Source of the DNA: Proteiniphilum acetatigenes DSM 18083
GTDB taxonomy: Bacteria; Bacteroidota; Bacteroidia; Bacteroidales; Dysgonomonadaceae
Length of the DNA stretch: 62,888 nucleotides
NCBI RefSeq assembly: GCF_000380985.1
Contig: NZ_KB905711.1
Span: 1-62,888, forward strand
Direction of reading: 5' to 3'
Under the pieces are notes generated by a model that was not told the DNA's origin, did not search any database, and saw only the letters and a program-made list of their open reading frames with translations. The position numbers and the translations under genes were made by a program. This document shows, piece after piece, positions 1 to 8,901 of this stretch; the stretch's first letter is position 1; each line of letters begins with the position of its first letter.

Positions 1-2
1 CC

Positions 3-245
3 CATGAAATGATAACTAAAAGACTGGGAGTCCCCGTATATTTTACAGACCCCTATTCATCGTGGCAAAAAGGAGCGATTGAAAATGCTAATAAACTCAT
101 CCGGCAATACATCCCCAAGGGGGCATCATTCAAGGACTATCCCCCGGGGAGATTAAAGCAAATACAGCATAAATTGAACAATCGACCAAGAGAAAAATTA
201 AGCTTCAGCACACCAAAAGTTGAGTTTTACAAACAATTAATGTAA
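3..245 (+). CDS. IS30-family transposase, C-terminal fragment (cut by window edge)
   Basis: This is the last 80 residues of a DDE transposase. The frame is open to the left edge of the window, so the gene starts outside. The stretch VYFTDPYSSWQKGAIENANK followed by IRQYIPKG is the classic end of the IS30-family catalytic core, and the Glu of IEN is the last acidic residue of the DDE triad. The tail, with NNRPREKLSFSTPKV, is the usual IS30 C-terminus. The ATG at 9 lies inside the catalytic domain and is not the real start. Whether the full element is intact cannot be seen. The family call is secure. Confidence 0.9.
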   Translation, partial: HEMITKRLGVPVYFTDPYSSWQKGAIENANKLIRQYIPKGASFKDYPPGRLKQIQHKLNNRPREKLSFSTPKVEFYKQLM

Positions 246-317
246 ATTGCACTTGCTGCTTGACTCTGCTGGAATAGAAAAAGAGGGGGAATCTTTTTAT
301 AAGTCAAAAAAATATCC

Positions 318-325
318 TACCTTTG
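318..325 (+). promoter_or_regulatory. Bacteroidota -7 promoter element for tRNA-Cys
   Basis: TACCTTTG matches the Bacteroidota TAnnTTTG -7 consensus and ends 20 bp before the tRNA. A T-rich stretch about 20 bp upstream may serve as the -33 region but is not a clean TTTG. Confidence 0.6.
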
Positions 326-345
326 CAACCTATTTAAGGGCAATT

Positions 346-416
346 GGTACCTTGGCCGAGTGGTTAGGCGCCGGTCTGCAAAACCGTTGACGGCGGTTCG
401 AATCCGCCAGGTACCT
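346..416 (+). tRNA. tRNA-Cys (anticodon GCA)
   Basis: The cloverleaf is complete. A 7-bp acceptor stem (GGTACCT with AGGTACC) is followed by a D-arm with GGTTAGGC, an anticodon loop CTGCAAA giving GCA, and a T-arm with GGTTCGAATCC. The discriminator base is U, as usual for tRNA-Cys. CCA is not encoded. The gene lies just downstream of the IS30 remnant, and an intrinsic terminator follows. Confidence 0.95.
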
Positions 417-425
417 CGAAATAAA

Positions 426-458
426 AAAATCCAACACTGCTTGATGGTGTTGGATTTT
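426..458 (+). terminator. Intrinsic terminator after tRNA-Cys, possibly bidirectional
   Basis: A 12-bp perfect stem (426-437 with 447-458) has a 9-nt loop and A/T runs on both sides. It sits between the tRNA and the convergent minus-strand gene ending at 468, so it could stop transcription from both. Confidence 0.8.
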
Positions 459-467
459 CTAATGTTC

Positions 468-815
468 TTAGTCCGGTGTGTCGGTATCGGTATCGTCACA
501 ACAACCTCCGGTTTTCTCTTTTTTAAATGCATCAGCTACTTTACCGAAATTTTCTTTCCATGCATCAGCTACTGAAGCAAAGAAATTGACAGCACTATCC
601 TTCACCACATCCCATTTAGAGTCGGCCACTTGCTCATATTCCTCCAATTTGGCGGACAGATTGTTTTTAATCTCTTTGAGATTCTCCAGACGCTCACGGT
701 ATTCTTCTTTTGCCTCTTCCGCAATTTCTCCTGCTTTGTCTTCCAGTTTGGTGATGTAATCTGCTAATTCGTTCAGTACATCATACGTTTTTTGTTTGAA
801 TTCTTCTTTTTTCAT
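468..815 (-). CDS. Small charged coiled-coil protein of unknown function
   Basis: This is a 115-residue soluble protein, almost all helix-forming. Residues 1-65 are rich in Glu and Lys with heptad spacing (for example KAGEIAEEAKEEYRERLENL). The next part has two similar amphipathic segments, each of the type VADxxxxxFxxVADAF. The end is GGCCDD followed by Thr-Asp repeats. There is no signal peptide or membrane segment. The start at 815 was chosen over the ATG at 839 because the extra eight residues add nothing recognisable. It resembles small stress-response coiled-coil proteins only in general character, so I assign no function. It is convergent with tRNA-Cys, and its upstream side abuts repeat copy A. 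Confidence 0.7.
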   Translation of the reverse strand: MKKEEFKQKTYDVLNELADYITKLEDKAGEIAEEAKEEYRERLENLKEIKNNLSAKLEEYEQVADSKWDVVKDSAVNFFASVADAWKENFGKVADAFKKEKTGGCCDDTDTDTPD

Positions 816-843
816 TGTAGAGAGTGTTATATGTTTCAATTAC

Positions 844-1020
844 TTTAGGCATTTTGAGTCGCTTTCGCTCCTCGATTTTCAATTTTCGCAACGACATATT
901 CAAGTAAATTTAGTTGTTTTCTACGCTCAACATAATAAAACAAGTTTTCTTCTGTACTCGCTTACCGAAAACATTCCAGGCAAGCTTGTCTTCTGTTCGT
1001 ATTGCTTAGCGAAAATGTTG
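844..1020 (+). repeat. Dispersed intergenic repeat, copy A (fullest copy)
   Basis: This stretch fills most of the gap before adk and holds no convincing gene. Its modules recur elsewhere in the window: TTAGGCATTTT (also at 14261 and, reversed, at 62129); a 22-bp GC-richer block at 856-877 repeated exactly in reverse at 62089-62110; TCGCAAyGACATA (also in copy B); and two related units ending in CGAAAACATT and CGAAAATGTT. Bases 980-1020 match 14292-14332 at 39 of 41 positions. Confidence 0.8.
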
Positions 1021-1125
1021 ACTTTTACTCTATAAACAGATGACAAAAAAATTAGTTCAACTTCAATTGAATGAGGGAGTATAAAAACGGTGATGGAGCT
1101 ACAGTCCGGAAAAAAATAAAAATTG

Positions 1126-1133
1126 TATCTTTG
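1126..1133 (+). promoter_or_regulatory. -7 promoter element for the adk-obg-pgeF operon
   Basis: TATCTTTG fits TAnnTTTG exactly and lies 20 bp before the adk start. No clear -33 TTTG is seen at the right distance. Confidence 0.65.
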
Positions 1134-1153
1134 CATCTTAACGAAAAACGAAT

Positions 1154-1729
1154 ATGTTGAATATTGTAATTTTTGGAGCTCCCGGATCGGGAAAAGGGAC
1201 ACAAAGCGCGAAATTAGTTGAGAAATATGGACTCAAGCATCTCTCTACCGGAGATATATTGCGCAACGAGATTAAAGCAGACACGGAATTGGGAAAATTG
1301 GCGGACTCATATATGTCGAAAGGACATCTTGTTCCCGACGAGTTGGTGATTGATATATTGGATAATCTGATTGGCAAGCATAGAGACGCCAAAGGATTTA
1401 TCTTTGATGGATTTCCCCGTACGCTTGCCCAGGGCGAAGCGCTGGGTAAGATGTTGGAGAAGCATGGTGAGGCCATAGATGCTGTCCTCAGCCTGGAAGT
1501 GGAGGAAGAAGAGTTGATCGACCGCCTGCTGAAACGGGGACAGATCTCCGGCAGGGCGGATGATAACCGTGAAACCATTGAATCGAGGCTGAAAGTGTAT
1601 CATGCTCAGACCGAGCCGCTCAAGGAGTTTTACCGGACACGCGGCACATTAAAAAATATTGAAGGGGTTGGTTCTATTGATGATATCTTCGGATCCATCG
1701 AGAAAGAGATCGACCGGTTAGAAAAATAA
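1154..1729 (+). CDS. adk: Adenylate kinase
   Basis: Adenylate kinase converts ATP and AMP into two ADP in the cytoplasm and balances the adenylate pool. The P-loop GAPGSGKGT lies at residues 8-16, and the AMP-binding region starts with [15 protein letters not shown] follows in the core. The LID is the short, zinc-free type ([10 protein letters not shown]), and the 191-residue length fits the short-LID Bacteroidota enzymes. It is the first gene of an adk-obg-pgeF run with a 2-bp gap to obg, so co-transcription is likely. The ATG at 1154 lies just downstream of a good -7 element. Confidence 0.97.
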   Translation: MLNIVIFGAPGSGKGTQSAKLVEKYGLKHLSTGDILRNEIKADTELGKLADSYMSKGHLVPDELVIDILDNLIGKHRDAKGFIFDGFPRTLAQGEALGKMLEKHGEAIDAVLSLEVEEEELIDRLLKRGQISGRADDNRETIESRLKVYHAQTEPLKEFYRTRGTLKNIEGVGSIDDIFGSIEKEIDRLEK

Positions 1730-1731
1730 AA

Positions 1732-2880
1732 ATGGCGGAAACAAATTTTGTAGATTACGTAAAGATTTTCTGCAGGTCAGGTAAGGGTGGACGAGGCTCT
1801 GCCCACCTGAGGAGGGAAAAATATATCCCGAAAGGTGGTCCTGACGGGGGCGATGGGGGAGATGGCGGAAACATTATCCTCCGTGGTAATCGTAACTACT
1901 GGACATTACTCCATCTGCGTTATCAGCGACACATCTTTGCCGGACACGGCGAAAGCGGATCAAAGGCTCAACGTTCGGGGAAAAAGGGCGAAAGTAAGAT
2001 AATTGAAGTGCCTTGTGGTACTGTAGCCTATGATGCACATACCGGAGAATATTTGTGTGATATCACAGATGATGGCCAGGAAGTGACCTTGCTGAAGGGG
2101 GGACGTGGCGGCCTGGGCAATGTCCATTTTAAGTCGTCTACAAATCAGACTCCGCGTTATGCACAGCCGGGAGAACCGTATGAAGAGCGATGGATAATCC
2201 TTGAGTTGAAGCTATTGGCAGATGTGGGATTAGTGGGTTTCCCGAATGCGGGGAAGTCCACATTGCTTTCAGTGGTATCAGCTGCAAAACCAAAGATCGC
2301 CAATTATCCCTTTACCACACTCCAGCCCAATTTGGGTATTGTGGAATATCGTGACGGAAAATCGTTTGTGATGGCCGATATTCCCGGGATTATCGAAGGT
2401 GCCAGTGAAGGAAGAGGACTTGGATTACGTTTCCTCCGGCATATAGAGCGTAATTCTTTATTGCTGTTTGTTATTCCTGCCGATGCGGATGACATAAAGA
2501 AAGAGTACAATATCTTACTGAACGAGCTGACTCAATATAATCCCGAGCTATTGGATAAAACTCATTTGTTGGCAATATCCAAAGCCGATATGCTCGATGA
2601 AGAACTGATGCAGGAAATGACATTCGGCTTACCCGATATCCCTTACCTGTTTATCTCTTCTATTACGGGATACGGTATTCCTGCACTGAAAGATATGCTT
2701 TGGCGTGAACTCAATTCGGATGATTATGTGCCGATATCAGCTTCGCGGGATGCATTGGTACATAGGAATCTCGATATTTCCAGGTTCGAATTTGATCCGG
2801 AAGAGGAATTTTCCGATGATGATTCCGGATCGGGAGAGGATATGGAAGAAGATGATAACTACTACGAAGAGGACTTTTAA
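1732..2880 (+). CDS. obg: Obg/CgtA GTPase, ribosome assembly factor
   Basis: Obg is an essential GTPase that binds the large ribosomal subunit and links its assembly to growth and stress. The glycine-rich Obg fold ([12 protein letters not shown]) fills roughly residues 1-160. The G domain follows: G1 GFPNAGKST at 169-177, a G3 region DIPG at 216-219, and a G4-like SKAD. The C-terminus is strongly acidic (Asp, Glu and Ser rich) rather than a standard OCT domain, which is common in this phylum. It starts 2 bp after adk ends, and pgeF follows 9 bp later. Confidence 0.97.
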   Translation: MAETNFVDYVKIFCRSGKGGRGSAHLRREKYIPKGGPDGGDGGDGGNIILRGNRNYWTLLHLRYQRHIFAGHGESGSKAQRSGKKGESKIIEVPCGTVAYDAHTGEYLCDITDDGQEVTLLKGGRGGLGNVHFKSSTNQTPRYAQPGEPYEERWIILELKLLADVGLVGFPNAGKSTLLSVVSAAKPKIANYPFTTLQPNLGIVEYRDGKSFVMADIPGIIEGASEGRGLGLRFLRHIERNSLLLFVIPADADDIKKEYNILLNELTQYNPELLDKTHLLAISKADMLDEELMQEMTFGLPDIPYLFISSITGYGIPALKDMLWRELNSDDYVPISASRDALVHRNLDISRFEFDPEEEFSDDDSGSGEDMEEDDNYYEEDF

Positions 2881-2889
2881 CGATTAGAA

Positions 2890-3708
2890 ATGAAACCACA
2901 TCCTCTGTATAGCAATCTGCTTTTGTTCGACCTGTTCGACAGGGAAGAAAATATTGTTCATTTTACTACTACCCGGGAGGGAGGAGTGAGTGACGGTACC
3001 TTCTCCTCTTTCAATATGGGTAATTTTTCGGATGACAGCCCGTTGAATATCAGAGAGAACCGGGAGATACTTGCCCGTATGCTCTATATGGATATAGACC
3101 GGTTCATTATCCCCCACCAGACGCATGGACCCAGGGTATTGACAATTGACAGAAATTTCTTTAACCTTGACCATGCCACAGCCATTGAAACCCTGTATGG
3201 CGTCGATGCCACTATCACCGGTGAGAAAGATATCTTCCTGTGTGTTACTACCGCCGATTGTGTACCGGTGATTCTGTATGATAGAAAGAATGAGATAATT
3301 GCTGCTATTCATGCCGGGTGGAGAGGTACTGTAGGACGGATTGTTGAGAAAACTGTCGTGGAGATGGAGCAACAATTCGGTTCCTTACCGGAGAATATGA
3401 TCGTCGGCATCGGTCCGGCCATAGATATGTCGCATTACGAAGTAGGAGATGAAGTGGTGCGTCGGTTTCATGATGAAGGATTCGACCTTTCTGATGCCAC
3501 CCTTTTTCCCAGAGAAACCTTATACTCCAGATACCATGTCAATTTGAAAGAGATCAACAGGAGGGAACTGATCAGGCTTGGAGTCCCTGAGGATCAGATC
3601 GAAAAAAGTACATTGTGTACCTTCGAGAGGGAGGATATTTTCTTTTCTGCCCGCAGGCAAACCGTACATTCCGGGAGGATGCTTACCGGGATTATGATGA
3701 AGAGATAA
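2890..3708 (+). CDS. pgeF: Peptidoglycan editing factor, multicopper polyphenol oxidase family (YfiH/DUF152)
   Basis: This 272-residue protein belongs to the YfiH/LACC1 family. Members remove L-serine misincorporated into peptidoglycan precursors, and related enzymes act on purine nucleosides. Conserved metal-site residues are visible: HQTHG at 76-80, Cys124 in TADCVPV and His141 in HAGWRG. The end has CTFERED and the usual FFSARR. No signal peptide is present, so the protein is cytoplasmic. It closes the adk-obg-pgeF run. The family is certain; the substrate in this organism is inferred. Confidence 0.92.
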   Translation: MKPHPLYSNLLLFDLFDREENIVHFTTTREGGVSDGTFSSFNMGNFSDDSPLNIRENREILARMLYMDIDRFIIPHQTHGPRVLTIDRNFFNLDHATAIETLYGVDATITGEKDIFLCVTTADCVPVILYDRKNEIIAAIHAGWRGTVGRIVEKTVVEMEQQFGSLPENMIVGIGPAIDMSHYEVGDEVVRRFHDEGFDLSDATLFPRETLYSRYHVNLKEINRRELIRLGVPEDQIEKSTLCTFEREDIFFSARRQTVHSGRMLTGIMMKR

Positions 3709-3716
3709 AAAAGAGA

Positions 3717-3739
3717 GAGTGAATTGTTGATATTCACTC
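3717..3739 (+). terminator. Hairpin between convergent pgeF and sod
   Basis: An 8-bp stem (GAGTGAAT with ATTCACTC) has a 7-nt loop, with A-rich sequence to its left. It may end transcription of the minus-strand sod gene or of pgeF. The T-tract on the plus side is poor. Confidence 0.45.
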
Positions 3740-3788
3740 CCTCCCATTCAGTTGACTATTGCGATCTTCGCCGGAAGATTGCTTTCAA

Positions 3789-4478
3789 TTAATAACGTGC
3801 GCTTACCACATCCCAATCTATAATCTTCCATATTTCCTTCAGGTGATCGGCACGGCGATTCTGATAGTCAAGATAGTATGAATGTTCCCATACATCAAAA
3901 CCTAAAATAGGAACCAGACCGCTTGTAACCGGATTACCGGCATTGCTTTCTTTCAAGATAGAAAGTTTACCGTCCTGATCCTTTGCCAGCCATACCCATC
4001 CCGAACCGAATACGGAAACTCCGGCTGCATTGAATTCTTCTTTAAACTTCTCGAACGAGCCGAATTGCTCGTTGATTGCATCGGCCAGTTTCCCTTTTGG
4101 CTCACCACCGCCGTCTTTTTTGAAAGAGGTGAAGTAGATATTGTGGTTGAGGATCTGTCCCGCATTGTTGAAAATAGCGCCATCACTCTCTTTTACTACT
4201 GTTTCAAGATCTGCATTTTCAAATTTCGTCCCCACCACTAACTTATTCAGATTATCCACATAGGCCTGATGGTGCTTACCATAGTGAAGTTCTACTGTCT
4301 GTTTGCTGATAACCGGCTCTAAAGCATCGGTTGCATAAGGTAATGCTACTTTTTCGAATTTCATATTTACACTGTTTTTAGAATTGTCGTTTTCACTGTT
4401 TCTCGCGTTGGAATTGTTGCAACTGATTGCCGATAACGCAAATAATCCTGTCAATAAGTAATAATGAATTGTTTTCAT
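3789..4478 (-). CDS. sod: Fe/Mn superoxide dismutase with a lipoprotein signal peptide
   Basis: This enzyme dismutates superoxide to oxygen and peroxide. The mature domain (from about residue 39) is very close in pattern to the cambialistic Porphyromonas enzyme, with LPYATDALEPVISKQTVE, FNNAGQILNHNIYF and GSGWVWL. Metal ligands are His65, His112, Asp195 and His199 (DVWEH). Unusually, residues 1-20 form a lipoprotein signal ending in LSAISC, followed by an Asn/Ser-rich linker. This predicts a membrane-anchored enzyme facing the periplasm or the outside. The internal Met39 could start a cytosolic form, but the upstream ATG gives a perfect signal. The gene stands alone, with structured DNA upstream. 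Confidence 0.93.
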   Translation of the reverse strand: MKTIHYYLLTGLFALSAISCNNSNARNSENDNSKNSVNMKFEKVALPYATDALEPVISKQTVELHYGKHHQAYVDNLNKLVVGTKFENADLETVVKESDGAIFNNAGQILNHNIYFTSFKKDGGGEPKGKLADAINEQFGSFEKFKEEFNAAGVSVFGSGWVWLAKDQDGKLSILKESNAGNPVTSGLVPILGFDVWEHSYYLDYQNRRADHLKEIWKIIDWDVVSARY

Positions 4479-4494
4479 ATAACTAATTTATTTT

Positions 4495-4583
4495 TTTCCT
4501 GTCGGTCTATAGACCCAAAATAATTAATTTAATGATAATCATCACATCATTAAATCATTAAATTAATTTCCTGTCTGTCTATA
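4495..4583. promoter_or_regulatory. Direct repeats flanking an AT-rich inverted repeat upstream of sod
   Basis: Two 17-bp direct repeats of TTTCCTGTCkGTCTATA (4495-4511 and 4567-4583, one mismatch) flank a perfect 15-bp inverted repeat (4522-4536 with 4554-4568). The first repeat also lies in the palindrome GGTCTATAGACC. A short ATGATAATCAT palindrome (4532-4542) resembles Fur-type half-sites. The block lies directly upstream of the sod start, so a regulator site or a cruciform is possible. No standard -7 element was found here. Confidence 0.55.
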
Positions 4584-4660
4584 ACGAAAACACTCTGAGA
4601 AATGTTCGCACCCATTGATACCGATTCTTGTTAATTTAGATGAAATAGGATCTAAAAATA

Positions 4661-4688
4661 ATAGCCTGACCGTTAAAAGTCAGGCTAT
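4661..4688 (-). terminator. Intrinsic terminator downstream of ftsH
   Basis: A perfect 10-bp stem (ATAGCCTGAC with GTCAGGCTAT) has an 8-nt loop. On the minus strand it is followed by TATTTTTAGA. It closes the rsfS-ftsH operon. Confidence 0.8.
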
Positions 4689-4759
4689 CAGTCGTCTTTA
4701 AAATCTTATTGGTTTTTTCTATTCCGCTTGTTCTTTATTTATTCACTGAGATTAAGCGT

Positions 4760-6859
4760 TTATCTGTTTTCTCCGCTGTTCTCATTCTCACGCTCCTTAT
4801 TTTCCTGTGAAGAGCCGGACGGAACTTTTTCATCGGTGTCGATGAATATATGATCTCCGGAGCCGTGAGGTTTGGGTGGGAGTTGTATGCCGGAAGAGGA
4901 TTCTTTCTCATTCTCTAATATTTCCTGGGAACGGGATATCCAGGGGCGTTTGCCGAATATTTTTTCGAGGTCGTCAGAATAGATGATTTCCCTTTCAAGC
5001 AGAATACCTGCCAGCCTGTTGTGCCCCTCCGCTTTCTCGGTAAGAATATGTTTTGCCCTCTCATATTGCTGGTTGATCATCGCTTTCACTTCGTTATCGA
5101 TCAGCTTGGCTGTTTCATCGCTATAGGGTTTGGAGAAAGTGTACTCTTGACCTGACGAGTCGTAATAACTCAGGTTGGGCAGCTTTTCACTCATCCCCAT
5201 ATAGGTTATCATGGCGTAGGCTTGCTTGGTTACGCGCTCCAGATCGTTCATTGCCCCGGAGGAGATCGATCCTATAAATATTTCTTCGGCGGCCCTTCCT
5301 CCGAGGAGAGCACACATCTCATCGAGCATCTGCTCTTTAGTCGTGATCTGCCGTTCTTCCGGCAGGTACCAGGCTGCTCCCAGTGCTTTCCCACGGGGCA
5401 CGATAGTCACCTTCACCAACGGGTTGGCATGTTCCAGGAACCAGCTCAGTGTAGCGTGTCCAGCCTCATGGATGGCGATGGCTTTCTTCTCATTCTGGGT
5501 GATGATCTTATTTTTCTTTTCCAGCCCTCCCACGATGCGATCGACCGCATTCATGAAGTCTTCTTTCTCCACGAATTTCTTCTTCTTCCGGGCAGCAATC
5601 AGTGCTGCTTCATTGCAGACGTTGGCTATATCGGCACCGGAAAATCCGGGTGTTTGACGGGCCAGGAATTCAACATCCACAGATTCGTCTATTTTGATAG
5701 GACGAAGATGTACCTTGAATATCTCTTTCCGGTCGTTCAGATCGGGAAGTTCTACGTAGATCTGCCTGTCAAAACGGCCTGCACGCAGCAAAGCTTTGTC
5801 CAGCACGTCGGCACGGTTAGTAGCAGCAAGGATGATTACCCCGCTGTTTGATCCGAAGCCGTCCATTTCGGTAAGAAGTTGGTTCAATGTGTTTTCCCGT
5901 TCGTCATTCGATCCGAAATTATTGTTTTTTCCACGGGCACGGCCTACGGCATCAATTTCGTCGATAAATACAATACAGGGCGCCTTCTCTTTTGCCTGGC
6001 GGAAAAGATCCCTTACACGGGATGCGCCTACACCCACAAACATCTCCACAAAATCGGATCCGGAAATGGAAAAGAAAGGTACATTGGCTTCGCCTGCCAC
6101 CGCTTTTGCCAGCAATGTTTTTCCGGTTCCGGGAGGGCCTACGAGTAACGCGCCTTTGGGAATTTTCCCACCCAGATTGGTGTAATTATTGGGATTCTTC
6201 AGGAACTCCACAATCTCCTGCACCTCCTCTTTGGCTTCGGATAGTCCGGCGACATCTTTGAAAGTCACTTTCTGACTGGAATCCTTATCGAACAGTTGTG
6301 CTTTCGATTTACCTACATTGAAAACACCTCCGCCGGCACCGGCACCACCCTGCATTCTGCGCATCATCCATATCCAGAATACAATGAGCAAAAGAAAAGG
6401 AGCAAAAGTGAGTAATATGCCCCAGAGTTCCGATGTTGTATCAAAACGTACCTCGATATCGTAGTTTTTTTCGGCCTTTACATTATCTATGAAGTTTGTT
6501 ACGGCATCGGTCGAAGGAACTTTGATCAGAATCAGAGGTGTTCTCATTGCCTTGCCGGCATCATCTCCGAAAACATAGCTTATAGACTCTTCACGTACGA
6601 CTGCTTCCGCAGTCTCTTTGTTGCTGTACACCACTACGCTCTTCACTCGGTTATCTCTCACATATTCCTGAAATTCCGACCATTTTACCTCTTTTACAGT
6701 AGTATCTTGTCCGAAAAACCACATTCCCATGAGCAATGCCAACACTACAGCATAAATCCAGTAAGGGTTGAATGGTCTTTTGGGGTTGTTGTTACCGCCT
6801 ATTTTGGGCCGCAGGGTAGGTTGTTTATCCTGTTTATTTTCTTTGTTCGTATTGTTCAT
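4760..6859 (-). CDS. ftsH: ATP-dependent zinc metalloprotease FtsH
   Basis: FtsH is the membrane-anchored AAA+ protease that degrades misfolded membrane proteins and some regulators. Two membrane segments are visible at about residues 33-49 and 147-165, with the FtsH extracellular domain between them. Walker A GPPGTGKT is at 241-248, Walker B is IVFIDEIDA, and the second region of homology ends in GRFDRQI. The zinc motif HEAGH is at 464-468. The C-terminal tail (about 60 residues) is charged and low in complexity. The 699-residue length is normal for the phylum. It follows rsfS by 78 bp on the same strand. Confidence 0.98.
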   Translation of the reverse strand: MNNTNKENKQDKQPTLRPKIGGNNNPKRPFNPYWIYAVVLALLMGMWFFGQDTTVKEVKWSEFQEYVRDNRVKSVVVYSNKETAEAVVREESISYVFGDDAGKAMRTPLILIKVPSTDAVTNFIDNVKAEKNYDIEVRFDTTSELWGILLTFAPFLLLIVFWIWMMRRMQGGAGAGGGVFNVGKSKAQLFDKDSSQKVTFKDVAGLSEAKEEVQEIVEFLKNPNNYTNLGGKIPKGALLVGPPGTGKTLLAKAVAGEANVPFFSISGSDFVEMFVGVGASRVRDLFRQAKEKAPCIVFIDEIDAVGRARGKNNNFGSNDERENTLNQLLTEMDGFGSNSGVIILAATNRADVLDKALLRAGRFDRQIYVELPDLNDRKEIFKVHLRPIKIDESVDVEFLARQTPGFSGADIANVCNEAALIAARKKKKFVEKEDFMNAVDRIVGGLEKKNKIITQNEKKAIAIHEAGHATLSWFLEHANPLVKVTIVPRGKALGAAWYLPEERQITTKEQMLDEMCALLGGRAAEEIFIGSISSGAMNDLERVTKQAYAMITYMGMSEKLPNLSYYDSSGQEYTFSKPYSDETAKLIDNEVKAMINQQYERAKHILTEKAEGHNRLAGILLEREIIYSDDLEKIFGKRPWISRSQEILENEKESSSGIQLPPKPHGSGDHIFIDTDEKVPSGSSQENKERENENSGENR

Positions 6860-6937
6860 TTGAGTGACTCTCTATTACGAAATTTTTCCGATGATTTTAT
6901 TGTAGAAATATTGTAACAATTTTTTGGGAAATAAGTT

Positions 6938-7297
6938 TTAATCAATGGATGGAATACGTTCAGACCGGGCATCTTCCCAAAGGTTGTCGATATTGTAAAA
7001 ATTGCGGAGTTCGGGTAGGAATATATGTACAATTATATTACCGTAATCCATTGCAATCCATTCGGCGAGTTGCTGTCCATGTACACGGATAGGATCTTCT
7101 TTGGTGTTTTTCTTCACAATCTCATCTATTGAATCGGCTAAGGCCGATACCTGGGTGGGTGTATTACCTTCGCAAATTACAAAATAATCACATACAGCAC
7201 CCGTCATGCCTTTTAAGTGGATAGTACAAATGTTTTTTCCTTTCTTCTCCTGAATTCCTTCAATAATACTTTGTAAGAGTTCGTTTTTTTCTGTCAT
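6938..7297 (-). CDS. rsfS: Ribosome silencing factor RsfS (YbeB/Iojap family)
   Basis: RsfS binds ribosomal protein uL14 and blocks subunit joining when nutrients are short. The 119 residues carry the whole Iojap domain, including the CDYFVICEGNT segment, VHGQQLAEWIAMDYGNIIVHIFLPELR and the final YNIDNLWEDA. It is the first gene of the rsfS-ftsH pair, an arrangement common in Bacteroidota. The ATG at 7297 lies about 27 bp after a -7 element on the minus strand. Confidence 0.96.
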   Translation of the reverse strand: MTEKNELLQSIIEGIQEKKGKNICTIHLKGMTGAVCDYFVICEGNTPTQVSALADSIDEIVKKNTKEDPIRVHGQQLAEWIAMDYGNIIVHIFLPELRNFYNIDNLWEDARSERIPSID

Positions 7298-7323
7298 TCT
7301 TTATTTTAAGTGAGTTGATCATA

Positions 7324-7331
7324 CAAAGATA
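7324..7331 (-). promoter_or_regulatory. -7 promoter element for rsfS-ftsH
   Basis: Read on the minus strand this is TATCTTTG, an exact TAnnTTTG match. The 5' leader would be short (about 20 nt). Confidence 0.6.
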
Positions 7332-7358
7332 GGCTCTTTTTTAAAATAAAATCGAAAA

Positions 7359-7385
7359 AAGCCCCGTCTTTTTAAGACGAGGCTT
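7359..7385 (-). terminator. Intrinsic terminator of the DUF1080 gene
   Basis: A 12-position stem with one mismatch (AAGCCcCGTCTT with AAGACGaGGCTT) has a 3-nt loop. It is followed on the minus strand by a run of six T. It lies 42 bp past the DUF1080 stop codon and insulates rsfS. Confidence 0.85.
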
Positions 7386-7426
7386 CGACTTACATATTAT
7401 TAAGATAGAGGAAGAACGTTCAATTA

Positions 7427-8698
7427 TTACAATGTTTTTAGCTGAAGATTCCTCCAAAGCACTTTAATACCTCCTCCGTCATGGATTTGCAAAGCGATAC
7501 GTCCTTGTGCCTTGCCTATCTTCTCGTCGGTCAGGTCGACCATCTCTTCTCCATTCAGGAAAGTCTTTACATTGTCACCTTTTACCAGGATACGTAAGGT
7601 GTTCCACTCGCCCTCTTTCAATATTTCTTCCTTTTCATCGGGAATCTGTACCAGCCATCCACGTCCGTAAGACTCATAGATACCACCGGTGTCATGCCCT
7701 TTGGGAGCCACTTCCACCTGCCAGCCATTTACAATAGCGCCCGGTTCCACGAATGAGCGGATGAAGACACCGGAATTACCGTCAGCTTCCTGTTTGAATT
7801 CGAGAGTCAGGTCGAAATCATCGTAATATTCACGCGTGGCAAGATAGCCATATTGTTTATCCGGCCCACTTTCGCATACCAGGAGGCCATCCTGTACATA
7901 CCACTTTTCGGTTCCGTAGATTTCCCATCCGTGCAGATCAGTTCCATTGAACAGGCTTACCTCTTTGGTCTTGTGGGGTAACTCTTTGATCTTCACATTC
8001 CGGAACCATGCAGCTGAACCATGGTCTTGCAGGCAGATAACGCCTTTGCGTGCCAATCCGTATTCGGGAGCATTTTCCCATTTACCGCTGTTCTTACGTG
8101 TAAACCAATCCTCTGTCCAGGCCTCGAACTCAATCACCTTCTCACCGTTCAGCCAATGCTCCACATGACCGTTATCGAAAACGATCCTGGAGGTGTTCCA
8201 TTCTCCTGCCGGTTTGATAATGGTCTTTTCCGGATCGGTGGTGTGCATGGCATAATCGGCCGCTGTTTTCTGCCAATCTTCTAACGGTTCGGGAAATCCG
8301 AGATCATCGATCAATTGGTATTCCGGACCGGTCACATAAGGAACAGCAAACTTCGGATGTTCTACCACGTGGTACAGCACGCCGCTGTTACCGCCGTCAG
8401 CAATTTTCCAGTCCCATACCAGTTCGAAATTTTCATACGTTTTTTCGGTAACGATGTAACCGTGTTCATCGGCGCCTTCGCCCTTGGCCTGTATCATGCC
8501 GTCTTCAGCAAACCAGGGGGCAGTCAGTTCCTCGCCATTGTAATCGCGCCACCCATTGAGTGTAGTGCCGTCGAACAGCAGTTCCCATCCGTCGGCAATC
8601 TCCTGTTGCGTCAGCGTGTTGTGCTTCGCTTCGCCTGTGCAACCTGTCATTACCATAATCATACTCATTAGAGCCAATAAAATAAATTTAGAATTCAT
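7427..8698 (-). CDS. Lipoprotein with two DUF1080 (3-keto-disaccharide hydrolase) domains
   Basis: The protein starts with a lipoprotein signal (MTGC, Cys20) and then has two copies of the DUF1080 jelly-roll fold. Copy 1, about residues 37-215, opens with ELLFDGTTLNGWR. Copy 2, about 245-422, opens with SLFNGTDLHGWEIYG. Both carry the NSGVxxR/H strand and a WNTxRI strand, and both end with a RNVKI/RNLQL-type strand. Family members include hydrolases of 3-keto-glycosides, which release sugars from oxidised disaccharides. It is likely exposed at the cell surface or in the periplasm. The gene is monocistronic, with its own -7 element and terminator. The substrate is unknown. Confidence 0.9.
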   Translation of the reverse strand: MNSKFILLALMSMIMVMTGCTGEAKHNTLTQQEIADGWELLFDGTTLNGWRDYNGEELTAPWFAEDGMIQAKGEGADEHGYIVTEKTYENFELVWDWKIADGGNSGVLYHVVEHPKFAVPYVTGPEYQLIDDLGFPEPLEDWQKTAADYAMHTTDPEKTIIKPAGEWNTSRIVFDNGHVEHWLNGEKVIEFEAWTEDWFTRKNSGKWENAPEYGLARKGVICLQDHGSAAWFRNVKIKELPHKTKEVSLFNGTDLHGWEIYGTEKWYVQDGLLVCESGPDKQYGYLATREYYDDFDLTLEFKQEADGNSGVFIRSFVEPGAIVNGWQVEVAPKGHDTGGIYESYGRGWLVQIPDEKEEILKEGEWNTLRILVKGDNVKTFLNGEEMVDLTDEKIGKAQGRIALQIHDGGGIKVLWRNLQLKTL

Positions 8699-8746
8699 CG
8701 CTTCTTTTTTAAAGGATTAAACTTTGTAGTGTGATAATATTGAACA

Positions 8747-8754
8747 CAAAGGTA
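8747..8754 (-). promoter_or_regulatory. -7 promoter element for the DUF1080 gene
   Basis: On the minus strand the sequence is TACCTTTG, an exact TAnnTTTG match about 50 bp before the start codon. Confidence 0.6.
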
Positions 8755-8872
8755 CTGAAATGATGTTAATATGAAAGTATTTTACCTGATTTCTTTGATA
8801 ATGCGTCCGGTAGTAATGAGAATATAACAAAAGAATCTTTCTTTTTTAAACAAAGCTTTGCCAAATTCGTTT

Positions 8873-8880
8873 TATCTTCG
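8873..8880 (+). promoter_or_regulatory. Probable -7 element for ribF
   Basis: TATCTTCG is one base off TAnnTTTG. It puts the transcript start near 8888, which agrees with a ribF start at the TTG codons just after. Confidence 0.5.
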
Positions 8881-8901
8881 CAGTTTAATAAATAATTTTA
8901 C

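Noticed and set aside
246-270. Right terminal inverted repeat of the IS30 element
   Set aside because: The sequence after the stop could hold it, but the left end is outside the window, so the repeat cannot be confirmed.
317-532. Minus-strand frame across tRNA-Cys with GTWRIRTAVNGFADRRL
   Set aside because: It is the reverse complement of a tRNA gene; such frames are a well-known false gene call.
796-1202. Frames in both directions across 800-1200
   Set aside because: They read through repeat copy A and the adk promoter and show no protein pattern.
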